A stretch of DNA of 64,000 nucleotides, from assembly GCA_035582835.1 (NCBI GenBank), contig JAYKAV010002955.1, forward strand, positions 3,037,920 to 3,101,919, in the 5' to 3' direction. Shown here piece after piece: positions 1 to 11,400 of the stretch (its first letter is position 1; each line of letters starts with the position of its first letter). A program made the translations under genes and the position numbers. The DNA is from Phoebastria nigripes (taxonomy: Eukaryota; Chordata; Aves; Procellariiformes; Diomedeidae). Below the pieces are notes generated by a model, which was not told the DNA's origin, made no database searches, and was given only the letters and a program-made list of their open reading frames with translations.

Positions 1-264
1 AAGCTTGTGCATCTTCCAGACACATTGAAAACTTAACGAAAAAAGAGCACCCAGTAGTATTCTGATTATTCATTATGCATTACACTGTCTAACTTTGTGA
101 CTTAATTCCTTCTTTGTCATGAGGTGAAATCTCAATCAGCAGCACTGTGGTTACTTCCTTATGCATAATTTGAGATATTTTAGTGCATCTCATGGCTTTA
201 TAATATCTCTAGGATATAATTTGTCTGGCTTACAGCTGCTCCTTCAAAATGATGTGCAGATCTG

Positions 265-455
265 CGCCACAATGAAGCAGTGTAACAGGTTGCCTAGAGA
301 GGTTGTGGAATCTACATCCTTGGAGGTTTTCAAGATCAGACTGGATAAAGCTTTAAACAACCTGGTCTGAATTTGTGGTTGACCTGATTTTGAGCAGGGC
401 ATCAGGCTAGAGACCTCCTGAGGTTCTCTTTTCAATCCTGCCACTTTGTATCTTC
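265..455 (+). mobile_element. CR1 LINE fragment, 3' end of ORF2 plus 3' UTR
   Basis: The plus-strand frame ending at 370 contains [20 protein letters not shown], which closely parallels the C terminus of the long CR1 ORF2 at the other end of this window ([19 protein letters not shown]). That internal match identifies it as the last codons of a CR1 ORF2, a non-LTR retrotransposon polyprotein. The stop is followed by a diverged CR1 3' UTR (the stretch with 'gagcagggcatcaggctaga' and 'gacctcctgaggttctc'). The terminal octamer repeats are not recognisable, so the 3' boundary near 455 is approximate. The fragment is heavily 5'-truncated, as most CR1 copies are, and is certainly inactive. Confidence 0.85.
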
Positions 456-2497
456 AAGTCTCATTCGGATGTGTTGGTTATCCCAGGGTTATCTAAAATG
501 GCACAAGACACCTATGTTTAGACAACTAAATAATGGAAAAATATCAGCTCTCTTGAACAGGAGAAAAACAAAGTTATAACTCTAAAGGAAACGGTGTTTT
601 AAGGGGACAATGTTTCTAAAAAGGGAAACCTTCAGGTCTAAGCCACTGTTTCAGGCACAGCTAGCAAAAAAATAGACATGGTGGACTGAGAGTTTATGAA
701 ATCTGAGTTCTAATAACATAGATAATAATTCTCATCAAGATATTATTTGAAAGAAGCATGTGTTGTTTACCAGTGCTTATAAAAAAGACCGGGTTGGATG
801 AAATCCTAAAAACAAATGTGTAGAAAAATTCCACCTCACACATGGATTTTTCCTTCTCAGAGCTCCTTCCCTGTAAAAAGGATTGTAAGCCAATGCTGTC
901 TAGAATTTGAAAAGTTGACAATCATCTCACTTGATGTCAGTTAACACAGAATATTGTAAGGCAACTGCTGCAGTTCATTATGCAAATTGCTGTAGTCCCA
1001 AGGAAACCAACTCTTTTATGCAATTAAATTGTTTACAAGCCTATTTATATCTTAATAATGGTTTAGCCTGGGTGCTTTTTTGTTTCTGCTGGCACTAAAC
1101 ATTTAAGCAGGATCTTTCTATTATCCATATGACCCACACATATTTGTGAGTTGTATGCTGTGGAAGTGATTGAATGGCTCATTTCTATGCAGGGATTCTT
1201 TCCTATATTCAAATGAGTTTTCAATCCATGAACCACATTTCCAGGGTTTAAGAAAAATTAAAACATTAAGTAACTGCCTCATGCAATTTCACCAGCAATA
1301 TACAAACATCAGGCAGCTCACTGCAGAAAATTTGCTGTTTCCTTAAATGTTGCAGATATTTCTTCTATGTATTAAAAAATGGAATGAATGAGCTAAGTAT
1401 ATTTTGCAAATGAGATTTTTTTGGCCTCTAAGAATTTTAACAGTAAATGAATGGAACCTTTAGCTAATAAAAAAGACTTGGTAAAAAAGCCAAATGTGCG
1501 AAGTAATTGTGTTTTAATTAGGAGAAAGGACTTCATTAGCTTACTCAACATTCTTGTGTTTTCTGTATAAGAAAGGACTAGTTGAAAATAAGAGGCAAAG
1601 TCCATCCTTTTCATATTTCCTTTTTCAGAAATCTATTCTCAACATTTTTAAAAAGAAAACATCAAGTCTGTAAGGTTGATTTGAATAGAATGTGAAATAA
1701 AAGCAAACCAAAGCCACCAAGCATACACAAAGTAAAAAACATGCATGAACACACAACAAAAACATGCTGATGCCCACCCCATCATCTTTTCCCCAGTTTT
1801 CACATTTAAAGCAAATATCAACTGCTACCTTTTGAAAGGTGCCTGGGTCACAAAGAAGATTGTCACAAGATATTTCTTCCGTTATCTATTTTTTCATTCT
1901 GTGAATTTCTCAGTCCTCTTGCTACCATGTCCTACCTTCAACAGAGATAATGTCCTCTTCACTTCAATCATATAATTCTGCTTCTTAGCTTGACTGTGAC
2001 CAAATTTATCTGAAAGGTGTGGGGTTTAGTCCTGTCAAACCAAGAGTGTCATAACCTTATACATAATTTTTTGGTCTGAAGTTTTTAACAAGAGACTTTA
2101 TGGAAAAGAGAAGTGACACCACTATTAATTTCCTTTAAAAATAAAAAGAGAGTTACCTACTTCCCTTTAGATGACTTGATGTTAAAGGACAGGAAATCAT
2201 TTTAGGCTGTTAATCCTGACCTTGTACAGATGCCTGGGTATTCCTATTCAGTACATACAATATATTCATTAAATGTAGCTTACAACGTATGTATACTGTT
2301 GATATGTTACATGAACAGCCAATGTGGTGCTGGGCATACACAGAAAGCCAAACCTTTAAGTACAATCGTGCCAAATCTGCTTACCATTTTCCTCAGGACA
2401 AGGAAAATCTCAAGGTATCTATTGACTTTACATGGCTGCAGACCAATTTTTTTAATTGTTCTTTTATGCATAGACTTCCAAACTGCATTAGAAATCT

Positions 2498-2499
<2 letters not shown>
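456..2499. other. Anonymous A+T-rich non-coding DNA
   Basis: No supported gene. Open frames are short, T/A-rich and lack recognisable domains. The piece at about 975-1055 has an octamer-like ATGCAAAT, a TTTATGCAATTAAATTG stretch and a forkhead-like TGTTTAC close together, so it could be a regulatory element, but nothing in this window tests that. Confidence 0.6.
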
Positions 2500-2568
<69 letters not shown>

Positions 2569-2578
2569 NTTTTTTTTT
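2500..2578. repeat. Very long T homopolymer (poly-T/poly-A tract)
   Basis: About 79 consecutive T with one ambiguous base at 2569, unusually long for a homopolymer in an assembly. The following flank, agtatgcatct, appears twice, at 2579-2589 and 2601-2611, separated by a second T run, so the T tract and its right flank were partly duplicated. It could be the poly-A tail of an old minus-strand retrocopy, but the sequence to its right shows no recognisable body or AATAAA close to the tail. True length is uncertain because polymerase and assembly slippage are likely. Confidence 0.9.
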
Positions 2579-2611
2579 AGTATGCATCTTTTTTTTTTTT
2601 AGTATGCATCT

Positions 2612-4940
2612 GACCCTTAGTTGTGCAGACACCAACTTGGACAGAATGAACACTGAGTCTCAGATAAAAAGAAACCAAGGACTCTAAATAATCCCAAGAA
2701 AAGGCTAAAACTGAACAATTCCTCTAGTACTGAAATCAAAATTTGATATATTAACTTCTGTATTATTCTGATGAATGAACAGTTTAAAAAAACATTGATT
2801 TATTGATTTAATCTTAATTATGAACTTCATTTGATCACTTCATTAACATAGCTTTAATTAGCTGAGTAAAATTTCAGTGTATGAGCTTAATATATTGCTT
2901 TCTGTAGTGCAGCTTGATCTTTTCCTAAATTCATAAAAATTAAGCAGAAATACCTGTTTCCATCATATTCCAACAATGGTAAAAACCTCAGAGACATTGG
3001 GTTGCTCTGGATAGGAATTAGTATGTCATTGGGTCCTGCTTTCAAATGTAGACCTAGGTAATTCAAATGGCCAGGGAAGAAGCAAAAAGACCTGTGAAAA
3101 TAAGTCCTTTGGCCCACTGATCTGAATTTCAACCCCTTTCAGTCCATTGTCCCACCAACAGTGCTTAGATCTGACTCTGCCTTCGTCTTTGCAGTCCATG
3201 ATGGGACACGTCTGTTCCACAGTAATGACATCCACAATAATATCCATTAAAGCTTTAACTTTGTTGAGAAATTGATAAGGTTTTGTCCTTCTTTGTGGAT
3301 TCTCTGCTGCCGAGTCTGTGCAGAAGCCTTTTCTTCAGTTGATGCAGAATAGGTTGTCTTGTCTCAATTTGCCTGCCTTTTTTCACATTTGTTGTAATTT
3401 AACATTTTTCAGATCTGCACTATTCTCATGAATTTGATTGAAACTGGAAAATGTGTTCAATATTAATGGGGAGCAGAAGTGCCAGATGGACTAATAAAGA
3501 AAGAACGAACTCATAAACCTCATTTCTTAAGAGAATTACGTAAAAAATCCCTGTCAGAGTCTTTTTTCTATTGTGAAGTCTACAAAGAGTGTTAATAATG
3601 CTAATAAAGACATTTATGTTTGCTTATACTTAATGTAATAAACACATAGCGCTGTATGCTAGGCTTGGTGGAGCATATCTATTTCTTCCTTACCTATTCT
3701 TGCATCTTAGTTTGCTCCCTTTTCTTTGGACCTTCTCATAAATAAAATTGCAAAACTTTTGATCAGAGGCTATTGGTGAAGCTGACATTTTGAAAAGCTG
3801 AAGGAAAATATTAATAATAAAAATAACTAATAGTGGAGCTCCTCAGTGATGGATCTGGACAGAACTTAATTTTTTAAAAAAATAATTGAGTTCTACTAAT
3901 TGAGTTTCTTCTTGTAAATTACTAAATTCTAACAATATTTAAGCAATGCCACACTTGTTTTTCTTGTAGATTACCAATATTGAGATCATTAAAGTCTTGT
4001 GAAATTAAGGTTATAAGTCAAGTCTGACACCTCATGGCAAATCTCCATCACTGGATGTCATAATAAAATTTCAAGTATTTGGAAAGCCAAACCATAGAGT
4101 CTAAGCAAAAATTCTAAGCCGTTTTTTTGTTAAAAGACTGCCTTGTTTGTTTTTTTTTTTTCTTTTTCTGATGGTCAAAGTCCCAACATACCTAATCATA
4201 CATTGGATTAAATTAAATAGCAACTAACAAAGGAAAGCATTAGTACTACTACAAAGCCTGTCATGGCAAATGGTATTATATCAACCTCACAAATATCAGC
4301 TAATTCAAATACTTCATTCCTCCCTCTTTTCTCTTGGGACTAATCTAATATGAATTGATGTGTTGAATCAAACACATAAAGGCACTGATTTTCTTAGTAT
4401 TTTTTTTCTCTGTCAGATCCACTTTTATTCTGCTACTTGTGAAAAAAGATATCATCTTATGTCTCTGTGCTCATGAAATACTTTCTCTCTCCTTCTTCAG
4501 CTCTCCCCACATTACAGACACACATGCGTGAGCACATGCATTATCATAAAGGGTGGAAATGCAGAAAAAGAATTTGAGTACCTCTCCAATTGAAACATCG
4601 ATGTACTGTCCAACCTGTCTGATTGTCCAAAGGCCAAAACTATTAGTATTATTATGAACAACTGTGATGCATTGCTTCCCACTGAGCTGAGTGTCCCTGC
4701 TTTCTTCTTTCTTCTCTACCAAGGAGCTATGAAATCAGAATGAGGACTCTTCCTAGCTTGTGCTATTTTTGTTCTGGATGCCAAAGGCTTTTCCCTCTTT
4801 TTGAAGTCTTCAGCTAAATAAAGATGGCAATGAAAAATAAAACATCTCTAAAATGACAGCAGATATATCACACACCACTTGGCTAATGGAGCTCTCATGG
4901 AAATCAAGGCATGGAAGTCTGAGGTCTGGTGCTTTTATTT
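2612..4940. other. Anonymous non-coding DNA
   Basis: No gene, RNA or clear repeat family recognised. It is A+T-rich with several short homopolymers (for example the T run near 4148). The minus-strand frame at about 3026-3247 has no recognisable domain. A homeodomain-like TAATTA-rich piece lies at about 2810-2870. Confidence 0.55.
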
Positions 4941-5450
4941 AAGACAAGTGCAGAGGTAACCGGCATCCATTTTTGCAAAACCATCAGTAGGGAGAGCACT
5001 TGTTGTGTAAGTGGAAGACCCAGGTTCAGCGCTTTTTGGTATTGGTGGGGATCCAAATCCAGTGCAGAGGGCTTTAACAGCAAAGTAGCCTGGATAAGGA
5101 ACCTTATCTCTGCCTCCTGTTCACTGTGTGAGAGAAAGAATCTATTTGACTGTCCAGCCTAGTGGTGAGGACATTTACTATAAAGTGAAGCCTGGATTCA
5201 GTTTCCCCTGCAATCAAAAGCATTGTAAAAAATGCAGTTCCAGGAGTAAGTGCTTGAACATTGATTTCTTTCCTCCTGGGGCATTCCCTTTCGAAACTAT
5301 AAAGGAGCCTAGTCTGAATGAAATCTATTATAAATGCAGGTACTTGAGGAAAAGCTATCACCTTATGCTTAAGGAATGCCCTAAAGTAACAGCTNTCTGC
5401 GGTTCCTGGGAGTGGTTGAACATGAATTGGGCCTATTGTGCTTAAAGTTG
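4941..5450. repeat. Ancient interspersed repeat with three diverged internal units
   Basis: Three segments align by eye in the same order: about 4983-5035, 5158-5205 and 5308-5350. Each starts with a CAGTAGG/CCTAGTGG/CCTAGTCT-type motif, continues with an attTActaTAAAgtg-like middle and ends in a segment resembling CCAGGTTCAG or CCTGGATTCAG. Between units, pyrimidine-rich 'cctcctg' stretches also recur. The spacing of about 175 and 150 bp implies an old tandem structure. The GGTTCA-type segments resemble a tRNA B box, so a Pol III-derived element is possible. I recall similar repeats in turtle and crocodilian DNA but cannot name the family. Open frames here (about 105 codons plus, 121 minus) look incidental. 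Confidence 0.45.
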
Positions 5451-8400
5451 ACAGCAAAAGCAGACACAAAGGCAGATGATCTTGAGCAATTCTCAGTGTA
5501 ATACGACAGGATATACAAAAGTCAAGAAGGAACGTCCTTGGAAGTGAAGCAACTTATTAAAAGTCAAATAACAGGAAAATGGCAGAACCAGGTAACCAGT
5601 CTTCTTGAAGTTTCATCTGTGCCATGAGACTGTCTTAGGACCACAGTTGTTCACAGTTGACCACCTGATCACTTATTTTGATGAAGTTAGGGTTTGAGTA
5701 GGTCCATGAATGTACTTCCAGTGGGCTTAGGGAGACGCAATGATTTTCAGAAGCTAAAAATTTGCTGCTTCAAATATACAGTTCGACAATAAGAGATTTT
5801 CAGATACTTTTTGTTATGTCCCTAGGTATCTTCATCATAATGTAATAAACTGCATATATGTTCTCTGCAGGTTAGGTTGAACTGGATATCCTAAGCTGAA
5901 TAAGAAGAGTGACTGGTGCTTGGGAGTACGAACATATTTGCACAAAGATCAATGGCTGCACAACGTGAGACAATGTGAAGTACTTGGTGGAAGTTGAAGG
6001 GTTTTCTCAGCATTCCTGACACCCACAGTTGGAACAAAATCTAGGGAGTATTATGTCCCATAATTCCTCTGCTTGATTCTCAAGCAAAAAATATGCTAAA
6101 GATAAAAACATGGCTATATATGCAGTTATTCTTCAATGTTTTTTTCTGAACTGAGCTTACTGTACACAAGCCCATACTTATGATTTCTACATGGATAATA
6201 CTAGAATCTTATGCAATCAGTAATTCTTCACTGAATGAGTTTTTGAACATCATTGCTGAATTTATAACTTTATGACACCTGAAGAAAGATTATAGCTGAC
6301 AAGAAAGAAGGTGGAAGTGGGTTCACCAACATTTACGTTTCTATTTATCTCAATGCTTTAAGCTACTCTGTAGTGCCAGAGGGACAAAAGATTAAGATTA
6401 CTGGTCCTCGTCCTCTGCTGACTANACTTACACATCTGTCATTAGAACAGTGTACCCAGAGAAGTGGAGGGAGAAATAGAAAAGAAAAAGGACTATTTTG
6501 CTGGTATAGTCATAATAATAACAGTAACTTAAAATAGGACAGTGACTACCATCTCCTGAGAACATCCACTTAACTCCTTCAGGGCTGCCCAACCGCATGG
6601 CAGTGGTGGGATAGATGCCATCTCTAACTTAACTCCACAAGCTAATTGTACTCTTTTCTAGCGTCGCCTGGATGCTTCTATAGTTCAGGGATCTAAATGC
6701 TGGACATGACTTGGGAGGTATCTTGGCATATTGAGCTACAATAAAAGGGGTTAAAATAGCTTACTGGCTAGATGAAATAACCTTGGGCAGATGTGGCTCT
6801 GTATTTCCCTTTTTGTCTCCTTTATATCACCATATTTAAGTTAGCAGACACAAAATGCAGTAGGCTACTGTGCTATGAAAATCCTCTTTCTATGATCTCT
6901 GACTAGAGTATCTTTTTACACATATTAGAGTCAAAATAATAGTCAGTTATGGAGCCAAGAAAGCATATTCCTTAACACCAGTGACAGGCTCCTCCTGCAT
7001 TTTTTTGCCTCCTCTCTATCTAAAACATATGTCACCTTCTAGTGTCATCTAAGCATATCTCAGCTCATTCCTAGTTGAAGCAGAAGTTGCTAGCAACTTG
7101 ATGTCTTCTGTCCTCTATCCACACTGCCATGTAGTTATGTCAACACTACCCTCATATCAGTATCAGAATATGTTCCGAATTCCACAAGTGAAATGGTGTA
7201 GAGCAGTTTCCACCCAATATATGTAAGGTCTAGAGTCTTGTGCTAGGTAGTCTCCAGCTGTTCCCGTTTCTCTCTCTGAAGGAACTACCTGGTTCATTCT
7301 GGTACAGATGCTGCCTGTGAATTAATCTCTCTGGAATATAGGAAATCATGGGCTGGTATTCCACTTTAAAATACTGAACCAAAAACCCTTTAAGCACAAA
7401 ACTTGTCATTTGGACAAATTTACTGAGTTTGGTTCAGTTTTCTCCAACAGACTTTCAAGAGTCTGGGATGTACAGGAGCTTTGATCACACTATCTCATAT
7501 TTCCTTCTGAACTGCATTTCTCTGACTCTTTCCATGTAGTCTGTGAATACATGATGTATTTCAGTTTTCAGACTTATCAGTCCAACATTTTCATGAATGC
7601 TTCAGTTTAAACATGGTACGAGAGTGCTGAGGTCATGAGCAACAAGGTGCTGGTGTGACTCCAAGTATCTGAAGAGAAGTCTGCCTGATAACTTTCTCCT
7701 CAGATGTACAGAAAAACATCCTTCTTTCTTCACTTATAAACACCTGTACTGTTCTGCATAGTTGTGTATCTTCACCAGGGTCTTTGTCTGGGAGCTTCAG
7801 CTGTCAAACAAAACATATTTCTGCAAAGGGAAGGGCTTTTGTGGAAATAGCTAAATCTATCCTGTAGAGCTGCACCTTGACACGTACGATGACTTAGACT
7901 GTCAAATAAATGGTTTTGATGATGTACAGTTTGAAGCTCCTTTCAGCAATGTAATTCGTTTAGTCAAAACCTTTAATCCATCCCAACGACAAAACTCCCT
8001 CTTTAGTGTATAGTTTAGGAGCTATTTTCACTACTCCCCACACACTTCTGCAGGGGACATAGGAGGAAGACTGCCCAAGTTTTACTAGAGACATGATGGG
8101 TGTGTGCAAACAGCATTTGTGTGAATCTGTAATGGGTCATCTGCTTTTTTGCTCCAAGAGCTACAGATGATGTTTTAAGGAATTGTTACTTGCTGAAGTT
8201 TTCAACACCTTTTAAGATTTTGAAATTTGGTTTTGCTCCTCAGTAAATACTTTGAACAGTATTCACTATTTTGAAATGTTTCAGTTTCAACAAAGCGATT
8301 TAACTACATTTAATTCCCTTGAATATATTATTTCAATTTTAAGCTAAATATGTCTGTTTATGGTATTTCAGAAGAATATAAGGGGCAAAAAAACCCTAAT

Positions 8401-11400
8401 TGCCCTCAAAGGTAATAGGAAATTTTTGCCTAGAAACTATACACATCTTTGAAACTTCTGTAGTGTTAAGGATGTCAACAACAGTGCCTNAGTAACATAC
8501 ATATTTTCATGCAAGAAAAAGCACCTTGAAAAGGTGGTTTTGATGGCAAAAGTGTAGGAATATGGTATCATGGTGTAAGCAAGCACTAAACCACTTAGAA
8601 AGCCCATGGATTAGGATCTGGAGTGGTAGTTTAGTCTTGCTGTGATTTCATACCCATTGACTTGAGGTGGGAATATTTATATTGGCTTTGGGATGCAGGA
8701 GAGCACACTGTGTCATAGCAGTTTTGCTAATAAACACAGACTGTACGGAGTGATGCTCAGTAAACCCTTTTCAGTTCTCTGTATTGTCTTATACAAAGTT
8801 TAGCAAAGCAGATTTGTATGGTGGCTAGTACTTGTGATAGGTGTTAATGCAACCCTAGGGAAGGTCAAGAGTCCTACAGAGGATTTAGTGCTAACACTTA
8901 ATAACACAAGAACATGCCTTCTGGAGTACCAATATATCAAATATTATGCTTAGCCCAACTTAGCCACATGCACTACTGTACTCTTATGGGAATAGCTAAT
9001 CCTGAAATACACAAGATAGCNTAAAACAAACTCCATGTAGAACTGCTAACACACTTGATGACATTAACTCTTAGAATTCACCATAACAGAATATTTTTAG
9101 AAGAAATAATTTGATTTTTTTTTTAAAGAAATACATAAGCATATGTGACTAAGCGCTGCTTCTGCAGTTCCATGAGTTAGGGTGATGTTAAGCAGCCTGT
9201 TAAGCCTTGTGTTTCAGTGTTCAGCGATTATGACCTTAGTCAAGAGAAGGTATTTTNCCTGGCTTAACATTAGATAACATTGGGAGCTAGGAAGGGCTAT
9301 TTACTTTCCTTAAAAATATTNATCAGAAATGTTAGATATCAAATGAGTTTATCACTGCAATTCAATTCTCACATTTTAAGACAAATGACATATCTAAAGT
9401 GGGGGTAATGTTGGGAAGCAGTGATATGAAGAAATTAAGTTTTCTTCTCTTTGTTCACATGGACAATCTGTGGAAGGTCTCAGTAGTAGTTTCAGATCTA
9501 CTGGGACTTGGTCAAGAGCTTTGAACAGTAACCTTCCATTTTAAAATTCACTGCAGTACAAGCACTGTATATCACATGTAAATCCATACAGCAGATACAT
9601 TCAGATCAGGATTTGTCTGGCACCTGTTTTAAATGGGCAGTGTGCGTCCAGCATTTTTTTCAGCTGGTCCTCTAACAGGATACTCATGATGACAGTAAGA
9701 AGCTTCACTTTCTCTTGTGGAGCAAATAAATGGAGCTTCACAAGTTTTATGTATCCACCTATTTACCTAGTATTTCTCTTTTTCCTGTTGAAGAACAAAT
9801 AGGTGGTGGCATCTGAGTCTGACAAACTCCATTTTAAATAGACTACTAATCTAGAGAAATATGCAAAATTATTCCATTAAGGACATACTTTATTATCTAC
9901 TGTTGAAGTAGCTGCGTTAAAAGGAATCTGTATGAAAAAAATGAACATGAATCGATATCTACAAAAACTATTTCAACAAGCAAAGATAAATGGTTTTCTA
10001 GCATAGTTTGTGCTGAGCTGCTGACATACCTATATTTATATTCAGTGATGTCTAAAAAAAGGGCTTTAAAAATAAACATTGGGAAAGTAATCACCTGAGA
10101 TTTGACACTAAAACCAGTGGTCAAAATTAGTATTCTGAAGCCATGAGGCCATAATGTATGTGACTGAATAGCTGCTGTTAATGGAACATACTGATTTATC
10201 ACCTTATGCAAGGTGTAAAAGTAAATTCAAAAGCTGTATAATAAAATCTCATATCTCAAAAAATAGAATTTTATTAGATTCTTTTTACATTGTAGCATTT
10301 AATATCCAGAACATGGACATGAAAATTAGCTAGAAAATAATGTTTTAAATCAGCTTATGCCAGTCAATAACACTCCCTTCCCCAGAAAGTAACTNGACAA
10401 ACCAGGTGTGGTAATGTTATTCTCTATGCAAATAACATTTTCAGAAGCCTCACAGCATTAGACTTTATTGTTGTTATTATTANTATGGACAAATGTTTTT
10501 AAACACTTTAGGTTAGTTGTCATTTATGGATGCCTCAGAAAATATAACTGCTCACAGGCTAAGTGGGTTTTGAAAAGGTTTACTTCTTTATACTTGAGGG
10601 TAAATCTTTTCAAATTAAATTATTAAGTGAATGTAGAACAAATACCACTTACAATGACAAATTAAACTACGCTTCAACCTAGGAATATTTACTTCACCAG
10701 AAGTGTTTTCATCTAAAGAATTACATTTATGAGGAAAAAAAAGGCTGACGAGTGTTCAGGTGCTAAGACATGCCATGATGGTCGTCTTTCTAATCCCAGA
10801 GTCAGAGTTAACCAACTCTGTATTTCTACATTCACGTTTTATAGTTTTACTTAGTATCACAATGGTGAAAGGAAGGGCAATGGGAGATGAATAGATGGGA
10901 TGGATCAGTCAATAGATAGATAAATAGATACAAAGAAAGCAGGAAAGCCGAAAGAAGGAAAGGAAAATATGTGATTTTAGAGAACTATNTCAGACATTGT
11001 GTAGTGGGTCCCTTCTCTGCCAAATCTCCTGGTCATGGGAAATTCTGAGTATAAATTCTCCTTTCTGTTCTTCTCAGAAGAATAGGTGATGGGGATAACA
11101 TACATACAATCCCAGATTTTAGAGCCATCCTGTAATGACTGCAGGTACTGGGCTGGGAGACCTTGTGAAATGAATTTGGAAGCCTTTTTTGGTTTTGCCT
11201 AGATACGAGCCAAAGCCCTACTAAATCCTGATGTCTTTAGTAAGTTGCAAAGGTTGCAGTTGAGGACTCAGTGGTGAAACCGCTTGCAGAGCAGCTGCTG
11301 TAATCAGTGGGAGGTTTATAACTANAGCCATTGCAAAGTAGAGGAGAGACTGGAGGAAGAGAAGCATGTTACTACCCTGATCACTGATCTATGGCCCTCC

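Noticed and set aside
2289..2687. A 132-codon plus-strand frame rich in Phe
   Set aside because: Its length comes from translating the T homopolymer at 2500-2578.
2500..2700. Processed pseudogene on the minus strand ending in the poly-A tract
   Set aside because: There is no recognisable coding body to the right of the tract, no AATAAA just before it and no target-site duplication found.
5128..5445. A 105-codon Cys-rich plus frame resembling a secreted or zinc-binding protein
   Set aside because: It lies within the three-unit old repeat, has no signal peptide, and its Cys spacing matches no fold I know.
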